This document shows positions 55,112 to 63,148 of a stretch of DNA of 64,000 bases, piece after piece. The DNA is from Bacteroides sp. Its GTDB lineage: Bacteria; Bacteroidota; Bacteroidia; Bacteroidales; Bacteroidaceae. Within the stretch, counting starts at the first letter, position 1, and every line of letters starts with the position of its first letter. The notes under the pieces are model-generated. The model was not told where the DNA came from and did no database searches. It saw nothing but the letters and a program-made list of their open reading frames with translations. A program made the position numbers and the translations under genes. The DNA lies in assembly GCA_015060765.1 (NCBI GenBank), contig SUXW01000007.1:1-64000 (forward strand), read 5' to 3'.

Positions 55112-55843
55112 ATGAGCAAAAAAGTAATCATCATAGGAGCCACATCGGGCATCGGGCGTGAAGTTGCCAAGCTATACATCGCCCGAGGCTTTCGTGTGGG
55201 CATTGCCGGACGACGTGCCGAAGAACTGGAAGCCATCCGGAAGGAAGCTCCCCAACAGGTCTTTACGGAAGTAATTGACGTAACCAAGGAAGATGCAGAT
55301 ACCCATTTGCTTTCCTTAATCAACAAAGTGGGAGGCATGGACATCTATCTGCACAGTTCCGGTATCGGCAAACAGAATCCGACACTGACTCCCGACATCG
55401 AACTGAAGACCGGTGCCACCAATGTAGAAGGATTCATCCGTATGGTAACAGCCGCCTATCACTACTTTGCCCAACAAGGGCATGGACAAATAGCGGCCAT
55501 CAGTTCCATTGCCGGTACTAAAGGATTGGGCATTGCTCCTGCCTATTCGGCTACCAAGTGTTTTCAGAATACCTATCTCGATGCACTCGACCAATTGGCA
55601 CACATGAACCGACTGAATATCCACTTCACAGATATCCGTCCGGGATTTGTTGCCACCCCTTTGCTGAAAGACGACAGTTATCCGCTCCTGATGAAAGCTA
55701 CCGACGTGGCATCCAGTATCGTAAAGGCCATCGATAAAAGGAAACGTACCGTTATCATCGACTGGAGATACCGCATACTGGTCTTCTTTTGGCGACTGAT
55801 TCCCCGTTGCATTTGGTTACGATTGAAAAATGTAAAAAACTAA
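55112..55843 (+). CDS. Short-chain dehydrogenase/reductase
   Basis: 243 residues. NAD(P)-binding GATSGIGREVAKLY (about 8-21) with AGRRAEEL following, which favours NADP(H), and the active site Ser (AAISSIAG) with YSATK (Tyr-x-x-x-Lys, about 150-154). Hydrophobic C-terminal end (YRILVFFWRLIPRCIWLRL) may associate with the membrane. Substrate unknown. It follows metY by 3 bp. Confidence 0.9.
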   Translation: MSKKVIIIGATSGIGREVAKLYIARGFRVGIAGRRAEELEAIRKEAPQQVFTEVIDVTKEDADTHLLSLINKVGGMDIYLHSSGIGKQNPTLTPDIELKTGATNVEGFIRMVTAAYHYFAQQGHGQIAAISSIAGTKGLGIAPAYSATKCFQNTYLDALDQLAHMNRLNIHFTDIRPGFVATPLLKDDSYPLLMKATDVASSIVKAIDKRKRTVIIDWRYRILVFFWRLIPRCIWLRLKNVKN

Positions 55844-55855
55844 ATAAAAGATACC

Positions 55856-56647
55856 ATGAAAAAACTTACAAGCCTGTTCATCACAGCCCTCCTTCTGTTA
55901 AGCGGTTGCGGAAGCGTACCCCTCACGGGTAGAAAACAAATTCTGTTAGTATCCGACCAGGAAGTGCTCACTTCCAGTTTGACACAGTATTCCGAATACA
56001 TCAAATCGGCCCCCTTATCGACCAACGCCACTGGGAAAGCCATGGTAGTACGGGTAGGCAAAAAGATAGCGGCAGCTACTGAACAGTACCTGAAAGCCAA
56101 TGGACTAAGTTCAGAACTCAGCAACTTCGCTTGGGAATTCAATTTGGTAAAGGACAATCAGGTAAATGCATTCTGCATGCCAGGCGGTAAGATTGTGGTA
56201 TACGAAGGCCTGCTCAAACTTGTTTCATCGGACGATGAACTGGCCGTAGTGGTAGGTCACGAAGTGGCACATGCCGTAGCCAAGCACAGCAACGAACGCA
56301 TGAGCCAACAACTGATGACCCAATACGGTGCACAAATCCTAACGCAAGCACTTAGCAACAAATCGGCTGCTATCCAAAAGGCCGGTAGCACCATCTACGG
56401 ACTCGGTGCCCAATACGGATTGACCCTTCCCTTCTCGCGCAAGCATGAATCGGAAGCCGACTATATGGGCCTCATCTTCATGACCATGGCCGGTTACGAT
56501 CCCAATGTAGCCATCACCTTCTGGCAGAAGATGTCGGCAGGAAGCGGTGCTGCCATTCCCGAATTCATGAGTACCCATCCCAGCGATGCCACCCGTATTC
56601 GTGACATTCAGAAAATTCTTCCGGAACTGAACAAGTATAGAAAGTAA
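55856..56647 (+). CDS. M48-family metalloprotease, lipoprotein
   Basis: 263 residues with a lipoprotein signal (lipobox LLLLSGC, Cys about 20). The M48 zinc site HEVAHAVAKH (about 137-146, HExxH) with the third ligand in ESEADYMGL (about 199-207) is complete. It resembles LoiP/BepA-like peptidases that survey the outer membrane. Third gene of metY-SDR-M48, 12 bp after the SDR. Confidence 0.92.
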   Translation: MKKLTSLFITALLLLSGCGSVPLTGRKQILLVSDQEVLTSSLTQYSEYIKSAPLSTNATGKAMVVRVGKKIAAATEQYLKANGLSSELSNFAWEFNLVKDNQVNAFCMPGGKIVVYEGLLKLVSSDDELAVVVGHEVAHAVAKHSNERMSQQLMTQYGAQILTQALSNKSAAIQKAGSTIYGLGAQYGLTLPFSRKHESEADYMGLIFMTMAGYDPNVAITFWQKMSAGSGAAIPEFMSTHPSDATRIRDIQKILPELNKYRK

Positions 56648-56661
56648 TAGATACAACTAAA

Positions 56662-56719
56662 AACAATCCCTCAATAAGGAACGATTAAAACCGATTTCGT
56701 TGCTTATTGAGGGATTGTT
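56662..56719. terminator. Bidirectional terminator, copy 1 of a duplicated hairpin
   Basis: Perfect 17-bp stem aacaatccctcaataag (56662-56678) with its inverse (56703-56719), loop 24 nt. Ends both the M48 unit and the leftward XRE gene. Copy 2 is at 57411-57450. Confidence 0.88.
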
Positions 56720-56746
56720 GTATTTTGTTAAAATATCATGTACTTA

Positions 56747-57304
56747 TCAAGAATTCTTTAACAGTTTATTAATATGTTGCCGTTCCACTTTTGCCAAATA
56801 CTTTTCGGGTTCTTTGATACCAAAATAATACATGGCAATCATAATATTGAGCATCTGCATATATTCGCCCTGTATTGCCAGCCGTTCTTTCCACACTTTT
56901 TGGATGTACTTTCGGGGAAATAGTTCAAACATCAAATCAATATCCTCCATATCAAGTATGGTAAAACACTTCTCAATCAGTTCCTCGTCTGAAATTACAT
57001 CAAACGACTTTACATTATACGACCAAAAAGCGTTTTTCTCTACCAATTGTTCACAAAGATAATTTCGTATTGTTTGTTTACGTTGCTGTACGGCTTGTAG
57101 TGCCTGCATTTTCATCAATTCTCCATCAGGTAACGAGAAATAGGCTTCCAGTTTCATGGCAAGTTGCAACGACATTTCACGCTTGCCACAGATAACATAA
57201 TTGAGCGACTGGCGTGAAACATGAATCTCCCGTGCAACATCAGCCTGTGATAATCCCGAACGAGCTACTATATCATTTATATATTGACCTACATTACAAT
57301 TCAT
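56747..57304 (-). CDS. XRE-type helix-turn-helix protein, antitoxin-like
   Basis: 185 residues: a Cro/CI helix-turn-helix (about 8-60, SGLSQADVAREIHVSRQSLNYVICGKREMSLQLAMKLEAYF) and a C-terminal helical region with AFWSYNVKSFDVISDEELIEKCF and FPRKYIQKVWKE words. This second part resembles the domain found behind helix-turn-helix antitoxins paired with nucleotidyltransferase toxins in Bacteroidetes (DUF6922-like; from memory). No toxin gene lies beside it, so it is an orphan antitoxin or simply a regulator. It is enclosed by two copies of the same hairpin. Confidence 0.75.
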   Translation of the reverse strand: MNCNVGQYINDIVARSGLSQADVAREIHVSRQSLNYVICGKREMSLQLAMKLEAYFSLPDGELMKMQALQAVQQRKQTIRNYLCEQLVEKNAFWSYNVKSFDVISDEELIEKCFTILDMEDIDLMFELFPRKYIQKVWKERLAIQGEYMQMLNIMIAMYYFGIKEPEKYLAKVERQHINKLLKNS

Positions 57305-57410
57305 AGTTTCAATCGTTTGTCAACAAATCCGTTCACAAAGATAGTACTTTTTCTCTACACTAAACAGTTTGGAAACAATTATTTCACATTCATTTAATTA
57401 ATAATAGAAA

Positions 57411-57450
57411 ATCCCTCAATAAGAAACAATTTCGTTGCTTATTGAGGAAT
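57411..57450. repeat. Copy 2 of the duplicated terminator hairpin
   Basis: aatccctcaataag...atttcgttgcttattgagg repeats 56666-56713 in the same orientation with a shorter loop and one stem mismatch (gaggaatt for gagggatt). It follows the small lipoprotein gene on its downstream side and can still fold as a terminator. Confidence 0.8.
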
Positions 57451-57467
57451 TATTAAATAGCTACTTA

Positions 57468-57668
57468 TTATTTTGCATCTTTCCACGAGTGAGGGACGAC
57501 TACCGGAGGATGCAAGGGAACAAATTCCTTCACACTATCTGTAGGACTCGGTTCGGGAGTCTTTTTCTCCACGCTACTTTTGCTGGTAGAGCAAGCGGTA
57601 AACAATACCGACGACAGCATAAAAGCTGTCGCCGATATTAAGCGAATATACAATTTCTTATTTTGCAT
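57468..57668 (-). CDS. Small lipoprotein sharing its C-terminal tail with the M64 peptidase
   Basis: 66 residues: a lipoprotein signal (lipobox VLFTAC, Cys26), a short Ser/Lys/Pro-rich linker and the end PLHPPVVVPHSWKDAK. The upstream M64 protein ends PLHAPVVIRKSWKDAK. The start codon lies inside the last codons of the M64 gene (gATGcaaaataa, 11-bp overlap in another frame), so the two are translationally coupled. The same nested ATG is present at its own 3' end. Function unknown; the shared tail suggests a common partner or export step. Confidence 0.8.
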   Translation of the reverse strand: MQNKKLYIRLISATAFMLSSVLFTACSTSKSSVEKKTPEPSPTDSVKEFVPLHPPVVVPHSWKDAK

Positions 57669-60600
57669 CTTTCCAAGATTTACGTATTACAACAGGAGCA
57701 TGAAGCGGTTTATAGTTAGTTTGTCTGTAAGGATTGTAAGATGAAGCTGCCGCCTTGCGGTTGATGGCATCATACTTCACAAACTCTTCGTAATCGTATT
57801 GCCAACTGTCACCGTATGCCAATTTATGGATGCGGTAATAGATAGCTTCACGTGATGGAGCATTAAACCCACCCGTATTGTATCGCATGGTACTGTTTTC
57901 GGTAGGACGCCATACGCCCGTCCAATAAGTAAGGCCACCTTCGTAAGCACCCAAACCATCATTAGCATAACGGGTATCGTTAATGAAATGACTCCAACGG
58001 GTTGCAGACGGGTCACTTGTGAAATCTACATTCTTCCACCAACCCCATGTATTCTGTTGTTCCTTGTGGCTATTTGCTACGTCGGCCGGAATCGCTCCCA
58101 TATCCTCGTATGCATATTCATCGGCCAGCTTGGCAAAGCCGTGTCCGCATGCTTCGTGGTGGAGAAGCTGTGCAAAGGTCTCTGCATTGCCTCCCTTGGG
58201 GAAGTAGGATACTGACGGACCACTACCATAGTCGCCTATTGATGTAGGCTGATACATATAGCATGTACCGGCATAATTGTCGGAGTTCATCGCTACGATA
58301 ATCAGTGCTTCGTTCATTTGGATTCCTGAAATAGCATTAAGCGCATAAACAAATACAGTGTTGTCGTTACCACCTACTAAAGTGCCTTCACCAAAAAAAC
58401 CTCCCAGGGCTGTATTACTATAATCAAGGAATACCTCATTCTCTGAAACTACATTCACGTAATATACGTTAAAATGGTCTTTGAACGACTTGTAAGGTTC
58501 TTCGGTAAAGAGGTTATTGTAAATATACTCCATGTCGGCTTTGTATGTTCCGTCCGCAATCTTCCGGTCGGAGTATCCATCGCCCATCAATACCACATCG
58601 ATGCCGTTTCCTTTCGTCGCTTTTTGTAGTGTGACTACCGTCGCGTCAAGAGAGTAATCGGTTGATTCATATAACTCCTTTTCTTTTATTATAAAATCAT
58701 TTTCAACAAGAGACATCAAATAACCGTCTTTTTGATATACTTTATTTCTATCACCAAATATATCCGAAAAAACGATTTTACCATTAGTATCTACAACGGT
58801 TATAGAAGTACAATAATTTGCAGGATACCATGGTAATGTACCAAAGGTGTTTTCCAAATGTTCGTAATTATGAGATTCATTGAAATCAGAACAATTATAA
58901 TAAAAATTATCCCATGGCATCCCTGATTCATTTATATATGTGATGGCAGAGTCTTTCGTGTCGATATTTGAATTAGCCCATCCTATAATTTTTATCCCTT
59001 TATCTGCATATAGGGCATGAATAGATTTCATTTGCGGAAGAATCTCATTTGTTTCCCATCCTACTAATGACCATTGGAACAGTATAGTATATTTGTTGTT
59101 TTTATACTCTTCTTTTAGGTCTATTGTCTTACCGTCAAAACATGTAATTGTCGCTATAGGGCCGGGCAAATTTATATCTTCAAATTTATATTTAGTATCT
59201 ATGAGACTCATTCCCCACCAATTTTTCCAAAAATCCCATTCGTAGAACGACTCTGGTAAATTACCGAATAGTGGATTTTCACACAATCTTAAATCTTCTA
59301 ATTTAGTAAGTTTCATCAAACTCTCGGGAATTGCTCCAGTAAAACCGTTTTGATGCAACCAAAGTTCTGTAAGATTAGTCAGATTCCCTATTTCTTCAGG
59401 AATTTTTCCTGTAATCCAATTGGTCATTAGACATAGTATTCTCAATTTTTTGAGATTAAAAAGTTCTTTTGGTAATTCTCCCGTTATATTATTACTATTA
59501 AGCTGCAAAACTTCAAGTTCTGTAAGATTCCCTATTTCGGAAGGTATAGTTCCTGTAAGATAACATCCAGGCAAGCGAAGTTCCGTAACACGTCCTTGGC
59601 TATTGGTAGTCACCCCAGCCCAAGTAGACAAAGGTTCCTTTGAGCACCAATTCTTATTCTTAACATCTTCATGCCCCCATATGCTATGCCAACTATCACC
59701 ATTCATTGCATTGTAAAATGCAATCAGTGCATTTCGTTCCGCTTCCAATATTTCTTTTAATCCATCTTGCTTAATCAAAATCTTCTGTACCGCATTACCT
59801 CCTGAAAGCGTAATGGTACCGCTACGGCTTTCGCTCAAATCACAAGGTGAGATATCAAAATGAAGTATCTGGCTGACCAAGGCACGACTCTTCACTTGCT
59901 TCACCCAATTGCTGATGCTGTCGGGTATGCTAACCGTTACATCTACATTGGTCAGTATTTCAAAATCCAGTTCCCCTCCTTCGGCCTTGAACTCATATTC
60001 ATTCTTGGCCACCACAATAGCATCCTTCTGTACCTGCACCACCTTTACCGTTTCCGAAAGGTTGTTGGCCTTGTTTGTAAACTTGATTTCGGCGGTACGT
60101 TGGTCGTATTCCTGACTCTCGGCAATGGTGAAATGATAGGTGTTGGTCGACATGGCACGCGATTGGTTTTCGCTTATCCAATCTACATCAGTAGGCAGCT
60201 CTACGGTTACGTCTACATTGCTCTTCACTTCCACGGCAATCGATTCGCCTGCCGAAGCTACCACGAATTCATTCTTGGTAAGGGTGATGGAAGGAGTGGT
60301 ACCGGCTTGATATACCTTTACCTCTTCCTTGAAACTTCCGCTCTTGATAGTTACGGTTGCTTCGCGCTTTTCCACTTCTTCGTTGGCTGCTACTTTGAAT
60401 GTCAAAGTCGACGTTTTCAGCGCACGCGCTCCTCCGGAAATAATCCAGTCCTTGGCTGCACCTTCGTATGCGATACTGTATTCATAGTCGATGTTGGCTT
60501 TTACTTCTATCTTTATTTCGCCCCCTTCGGCAGAGACTTCAAACTTATCGGAAGTCACGGTCAATGCATCTTTCTGCTTCTGCGAAACCGTAATTGTCTT

Positions 60601-60963
60601 TTGGGTAGTTCCCGCTTTCAGAATGACGGAAGCCGAACGATTGTCGGGCGTATCATTGGCAGTAGTGGTTATCGTTATTTGGGCATTACCGGCCTTACCG
60701 CTTGTAGGTGAAACCGAACACCAGGCATCGGCACGCGAGTTGATAACCTCGGCCGTCCAATCCGCCAAAGCGGTGAACGAAACCGTATTACTTCCTCCAT
60801 TGGTTGTAAAATCAGACGAGGAAGTGTCTAACGTTATTGTAGGTTGTTCCGGTGTAGGAGGGGTATCAGGTTTGTCTATTTCTTCTCCACCGTCCGAACA
60901 TGCTGCAACGAATACCATGACCCATAAAAGCAGCCACCAATTAAAAGCAGATTTCATTTTCAT
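57658..60963 (-). CDS. Multidomain M64 (IgA peptidase-type) lipoprotein with BACON and leucine-rich repeats
   Basis: 1101 residues, lipoprotein signal with Cys22 (VFVAACSDGG). Order: four BACON-like beta domains (about 40-130, 130-220, 220-310, 310-400), plant-type leucine-rich repeats (about 400-590; pattern LTGTIPSEIGNLTELEVLQL), a thioredoxin-like domain (about 600-740; ATITCFDGKTIDLKEEYKNN, TLPWYPANYCTSITVVDTNG), then the M64 metallopeptidase with the zinc site HEACGHGFAKLADEY (His936, Glu937, His941). BACON and LRR domains usually bind glycans or proteins, so a surface protease acting on host or dietary protein is likely. The thioredoxin-like domain lacks a CXXC pair. The LRR/thioredoxin part is much more A/T-rich than both flanks. 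Confidence 0.88.
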   Translation of the reverse strand: MKMKSAFNWWLLLWVMVFVAACSDGGEEIDKPDTPPTPEQPTITLDTSSSDFTTNGGSNTVSFTALADWTAEVINSRADAWCSVSPTSGKAGNAQITITTTANDTPDNRSASVILKAGTTQKTITVSQKQKDALTVTSDKFEVSAEGGEIKIEVKANIDYEYSIAYEGAAKDWIISGGARALKTSTLTFKVAANEEVEKREATVTIKSGSFKEEVKVYQAGTTPSITLTKNEFVVASAGESIAVEVKSNVDVTVELPTDVDWISENQSRAMSTNTYHFTIAESQEYDQRTAEIKFTNKANNLSETVKVVQVQKDAIVVAKNEYEFKAEGGELDFEILTNVDVTVSIPDSISNWVKQVKSRALVSQILHFDISPCDLSESRSGTITLSGGNAVQKILIKQDGLKEILEAERNALIAFYNAMNGDSWHSIWGHEDVKNKNWCSKEPLSTWAGVTTNSQGRVTELRLPGCYLTGTIPSEIGNLTELEVLQLNSNNITGELPKELFNLKKLRILCLMTNWITGKIPEEIGNLTNLTELWLHQNGFTGAIPESLMKLTKLEDLRLCENPLFGNLPESFYEWDFWKNWWGMSLIDTKYKFEDINLPGPIATITCFDGKTIDLKEEYKNNKYTILFQWSLVGWETNEILPQMKSIHALYADKGIKIIGWANSNIDTKDSAITYINESGMPWDNFYYNCSDFNESHNYEHLENTFGTLPWYPANYCTSITVVDTNGKIVFSDIFGDRNKVYQKDGYLMSLVENDFIIKEKELYESTDYSLDATVVTLQKATKGNGIDVVLMGDGYSDRKIADGTYKADMEYIYNNLFTEEPYKSFKDHFNVYYVNVVSENEVFLDYSNTALGGFFGEGTLVGGNDNTVFVYALNAISGIQMNEALIIVAMNSDNYAGTCYMYQPTSIGDYGSGPSVSYFPKGGNAETFAQLLHHEACGHGFAKLADEYAYEDMGAIPADVANSHKEQQNTWGWWKNVDFTSDPSATRWSHFINDTRYANDGLGAYEGGLTYWTGVWRPTENSTMRYNTGGFNAPSREAIYYRIHKLAYGDSWQYDYEEFVKYDAINRKAAASSYNPYRQTNYKPLHAPVVIRKSWKDAK

Positions 60964-61003
60964 AATAATAAGATTTATTTAATTTATATTTCATACATAA
61001 GTT

Positions 61004-61040
61004 GGTAACAAAGAAAAACGTAGGTCATACCTTTGTTACC
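61004..61040 (-). promoter_or_regulatory. Hairpin in the M64 5' leader
   Basis: ggtaacaaag (61004-61013) and ctttgttacc (61031-61040) are perfect 10-bp inverted copies, 41 nt before the M64 start codon. A second small hairpin (cctacgt/acgtagg, 61092-61108) lies upstream. Neither has a T tail, so a role in mRNA control rather than termination is possible. Confidence 0.5.
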
Positions 61041-61236
61041 TTAGTCTGTTGAGGTCTTAGGATACCCGATTGTATAAAGAAACAAGATACACCTACGTTA
61101 TACGTAGGCATCTGCCATCTTATTCCTATCATACAATCATGAAATTTCCTAAGTTTCAACAAACGATATAGAATAATAGCAAACGCTAATATTTTCCCAT
61201 AAAACGATTTTCGTCAACGCTTTGGCTTAATCACCA

Positions 61237-61267
61237 CAAATGTAGATAAAAGTTTAAAGAAAACAAA
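61237..61267 (-). promoter_or_regulatory. Promoter of the M64-lipoprotein unit
   Basis: Minus strand: TTTG (61267-61264), 19 bp, TACATTTG (61244-61237), a full consensus match. It predicts a 5' leader of about 270 nt. Confidence 0.7.
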
Positions 61268-61402
61268 TTTATTAATTTTTAATTTTGTAGGAAATAGCAT
61301 ATATTCATTATTAGCTTGACGGGAACAAGCCTCCCTATTGGTAAAACCAAGGCTAAAGACATAGAATATTAAGCCTAAAGAACTACATTATTACTACATT
61401 CT

Positions 61403-61486
61403 ACAATGTAGTCTGTATGTTTTACATTGTAACTTATACGTTTTACATTGTAGCTTGTATGTTTCACATCGTAGAACGTAAAATAC
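61403..61486 (+). repeat. Tandem array, 4 units of 21 bp
   Basis: Units start at 61403, 61424, 61445 and 61466, each beginning aca(a/t)(t/c)gtag or acattgtaa and continuing with a (t/c)gta/acg half and tttt or similar. Step exactly 21 bp; same design as the other arrays, different motif. Confidence 0.75.
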
Positions 61487-61608
61487 AAAAGGTTATTTGA
61501 CCTTATAAAGGCCTATAAGAAGGTTTATAAACCACCTTTTACATCATTAGCGACGTATGTTTAAATACAACATCTTCCTTTGCATAACAAAAAAAAGAAA
61601 GATTTTTC

Positions 61609-61639
61609 TTTGACTATTTAAACAAAACACATACTTTTG
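61609..61639 (+). promoter_or_regulatory. Promoter of the trp leader and trpB
   Basis: TTTG (61609-61612), 19 bp, TACTTTTG (61632-61639); transcript start near 61645, 18 nt before the leader peptide ATG. Confidence 0.85.
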
Positions 61640-61662
61640 CCGTTGAAATAAGAAAAAAGACA

Positions 61663-61755
61663 ATGAAAAGAACAATGGTAAATACATGTTGGTGGCGCTC
61701 TTACAACTCCAAAAGTCGTAAGGGAAACAAGCCGTATGTATTTATCCACTCATAA
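61663..61755 (+). CDS. trpL: Tryptophan leader peptide
   Basis: 30 codons encoding MKRTMVNTCWWRSYNSKSRK and ten further residues (GNKPYVFIHS). The adjacent Trp codons 10 and 11 (61690-61695) are the expected sensor for charged tRNA-Trp. The peptide starts 18 nt into the transcript and ends 31 nt before the attenuator hairpin. No protein function is expected; it is a translation-coupled regulator of trpB. Confidence 0.85.
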   Translation: MKRTMVNTCWWRSYNSKSRKGNKPYVFIHS

Positions 61756-61785
61756 ATATACTTTTATATAAATAGAAGGAAGCAC

Positions 61786-61824
61786 AAGAAGGCCTGTCGT
61801 ACTTACGACGGGCCTTCTTTGTTT
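61786..61824 (+). terminator. trp attenuator
   Basis: aagaaggcctgtcgt (61786-61800) pairs with acgacgggccttctt (61805-61819), one G-U pair, 4-nt loop, followed by tgtttt. Leader codons 18-20 contain gtcgtaag (61715-61722), exactly complementary to cttacgac (61802-61809) in the loop and 3' arm, a candidate antiterminator pairing. Confidence 0.85.
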
Positions 61825-61858
61825 TATCCAGTTATTAACTCTTTAATTATCATCAATT

Positions 61859-63040
61859 ATGAAAAAGTATCAAGTAAACCAGGAAGGTTATTACGGAGAA
61901 TTTGGCGGCGCCTACATCCCCGAAGTTTTGAAACCACGTATCGACGAACTACGGAACACCTATCTTCAGGTACTGGAGGACGAAAGTTTCCAACGTGAGT
62001 TCCATCAGTTGCTCCGCGACTATGTAGGTCGCCCCTCGCCTCTCTATCTGGCACACCGGTTGAGTGAAAAGTATGGTTGCAAGATTTATCTGAAACGGGA
62101 AGACCTGAACCATACCGGAGCACACAAAATCAACAATGCCATCGGTCAGGCCTTGTTGGCCAAGCGAATGGGAAAGAAACACATCATCGCCGAGACTGGA
62201 GCCGGACAGCATGGAGTGGCTACGGCTACCGTCTGCGCCTTGATGGACATGAAATGTACTATCTTCATGGGAAAGACGGACATGGAGCGTCAACGGGTGA
62301 ATGTGGAAAAGATGAAGATGTTGGGTGCAGACGTTGTTCCCGCTACTTCGGGTACCATGACCTTGAACGATGCCGTAAACGAAGCCTTGCAATACTGGTG
62401 TTCTCATGCCGAAGAGGCTTACTATCTGATAGGTTCGGCTGTGGGGCCTCATCCTTATCCTGATATGGTAGCTCGGCTACAGTCCGTCATCAGCGAAGAA
62501 ATCCGCAAACAACTCATAGAACAAGAAGGACGAGACTATCCCGATTATCTGATAGCTTGTGTGGGCGGAGGTAGCAATGCGGCCGGTACCATCTATCATT
62601 ACTTGGATGACGAACGGGTAAAGATTGTTCTGGCCGAAGGTGGTGGTAAAGGACTCGAAACCAATCAAACAGCAGCTACCATGCTTTTGGGTAAGACCGG
62701 TATTCTGCATGGTGCGAAAACCTTGATAATACAGAACGAAAAGGGAGAACCCGAAGAAGCCTATTCCATCTCACCGGGATTGGACTATCCAGGAGTAGGT
62801 CCTCTGTATGCTCATCTCACCCAACAAAAACGTGCCTGCGTCTTTGCTATCCATGATGATGAAGCCATCCGAGCTGCCCGCTTGTTGACTCGCCTGGAAG
62901 GAATCATTCCTGCACTGGAAAGTTCGCACGCTTTGGGAGCTTTGGAAAAGATAGACTTCAGTCCAACTGACATAGTAGTATTAACCGTATCGGGCAGAGG
63001 GGACAAGGATATCGAAACTTATCTCAATTACGAAAGGTGA
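61859..63040 (+). CDS. trpB: Tryptophan synthase beta chain
   Basis: 393 residues of the TrpB1 type. GYYGEFGGAYIPEVL at the start, the PLP Lys90 in LNHTGAHKIN, catalytic Glu112 in AETGAGQHGVATATV, the phosphate-binding CVGGGSNAAGT and SGRGDKDIETYL at the end are intact. The loop EGGGKGLETNQTAATMLLG differs from the AGGKGIETGMTAAT form I recall for Bacteroides operon TrpB. It converts indole and serine to tryptophan. No other trp gene follows; the next gene is unrelated and 108 bp away. Control is by the leader/attenuator just upstream. Confidence 0.94.
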   Translation: MKKYQVNQEGYYGEFGGAYIPEVLKPRIDELRNTYLQVLEDESFQREFHQLLRDYVGRPSPLYLAHRLSEKYGCKIYLKREDLNHTGAHKINNAIGQALLAKRMGKKHIIAETGAGQHGVATATVCALMDMKCTIFMGKTDMERQRVNVEKMKMLGADVVPATSGTMTLNDAVNEALQYWCSHAEEAYYLIGSAVGPHPYPDMVARLQSVISEEIRKQLIEQEGRDYPDYLIACVGGGSNAAGTIYHYLDDERVKIVLAEGGGKGLETNQTAATMLLGKTGILHGAKTLIIQNEKGEPEEAYSISPGLDYPGVGPLYAHLTQQKRACVFAIHDDEAIRAARLLTRLEGIIPALESSHALGALEKIDFSPTDIVVLTVSGRGDKDIETYLNYER

Positions 63041-63148
63041 AGAGAAAAAAATATCCTTATCTTTGTAACAAATCCTAGCAAACTCCCGTCTATGTCATTG
63101 AAAGCGCTTCGGAGAAAAGAAATGAATAATAATGAAAACAAGAAAATC

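Larger units (their letters stand above)
60964..61662. other. Intergenic region between M64 and the trp leader
   Basis: No gene seen. It contains the long leader and promoter of the M64 gene (to 61267), a 21-bp tandem array (61403-61486) and the trp leader promoter. Confidence 0.7.

Noticed and set aside
56747-57304. Complete toxin-antitoxin pair
   Set aside because: Only the helix-turn-helix gene is present; neighbouring frames show no toxin.
59860-60711. 283-codon + strand frame opposite the BACON region
   Set aside because: Antisense shadow of the M64 gene.
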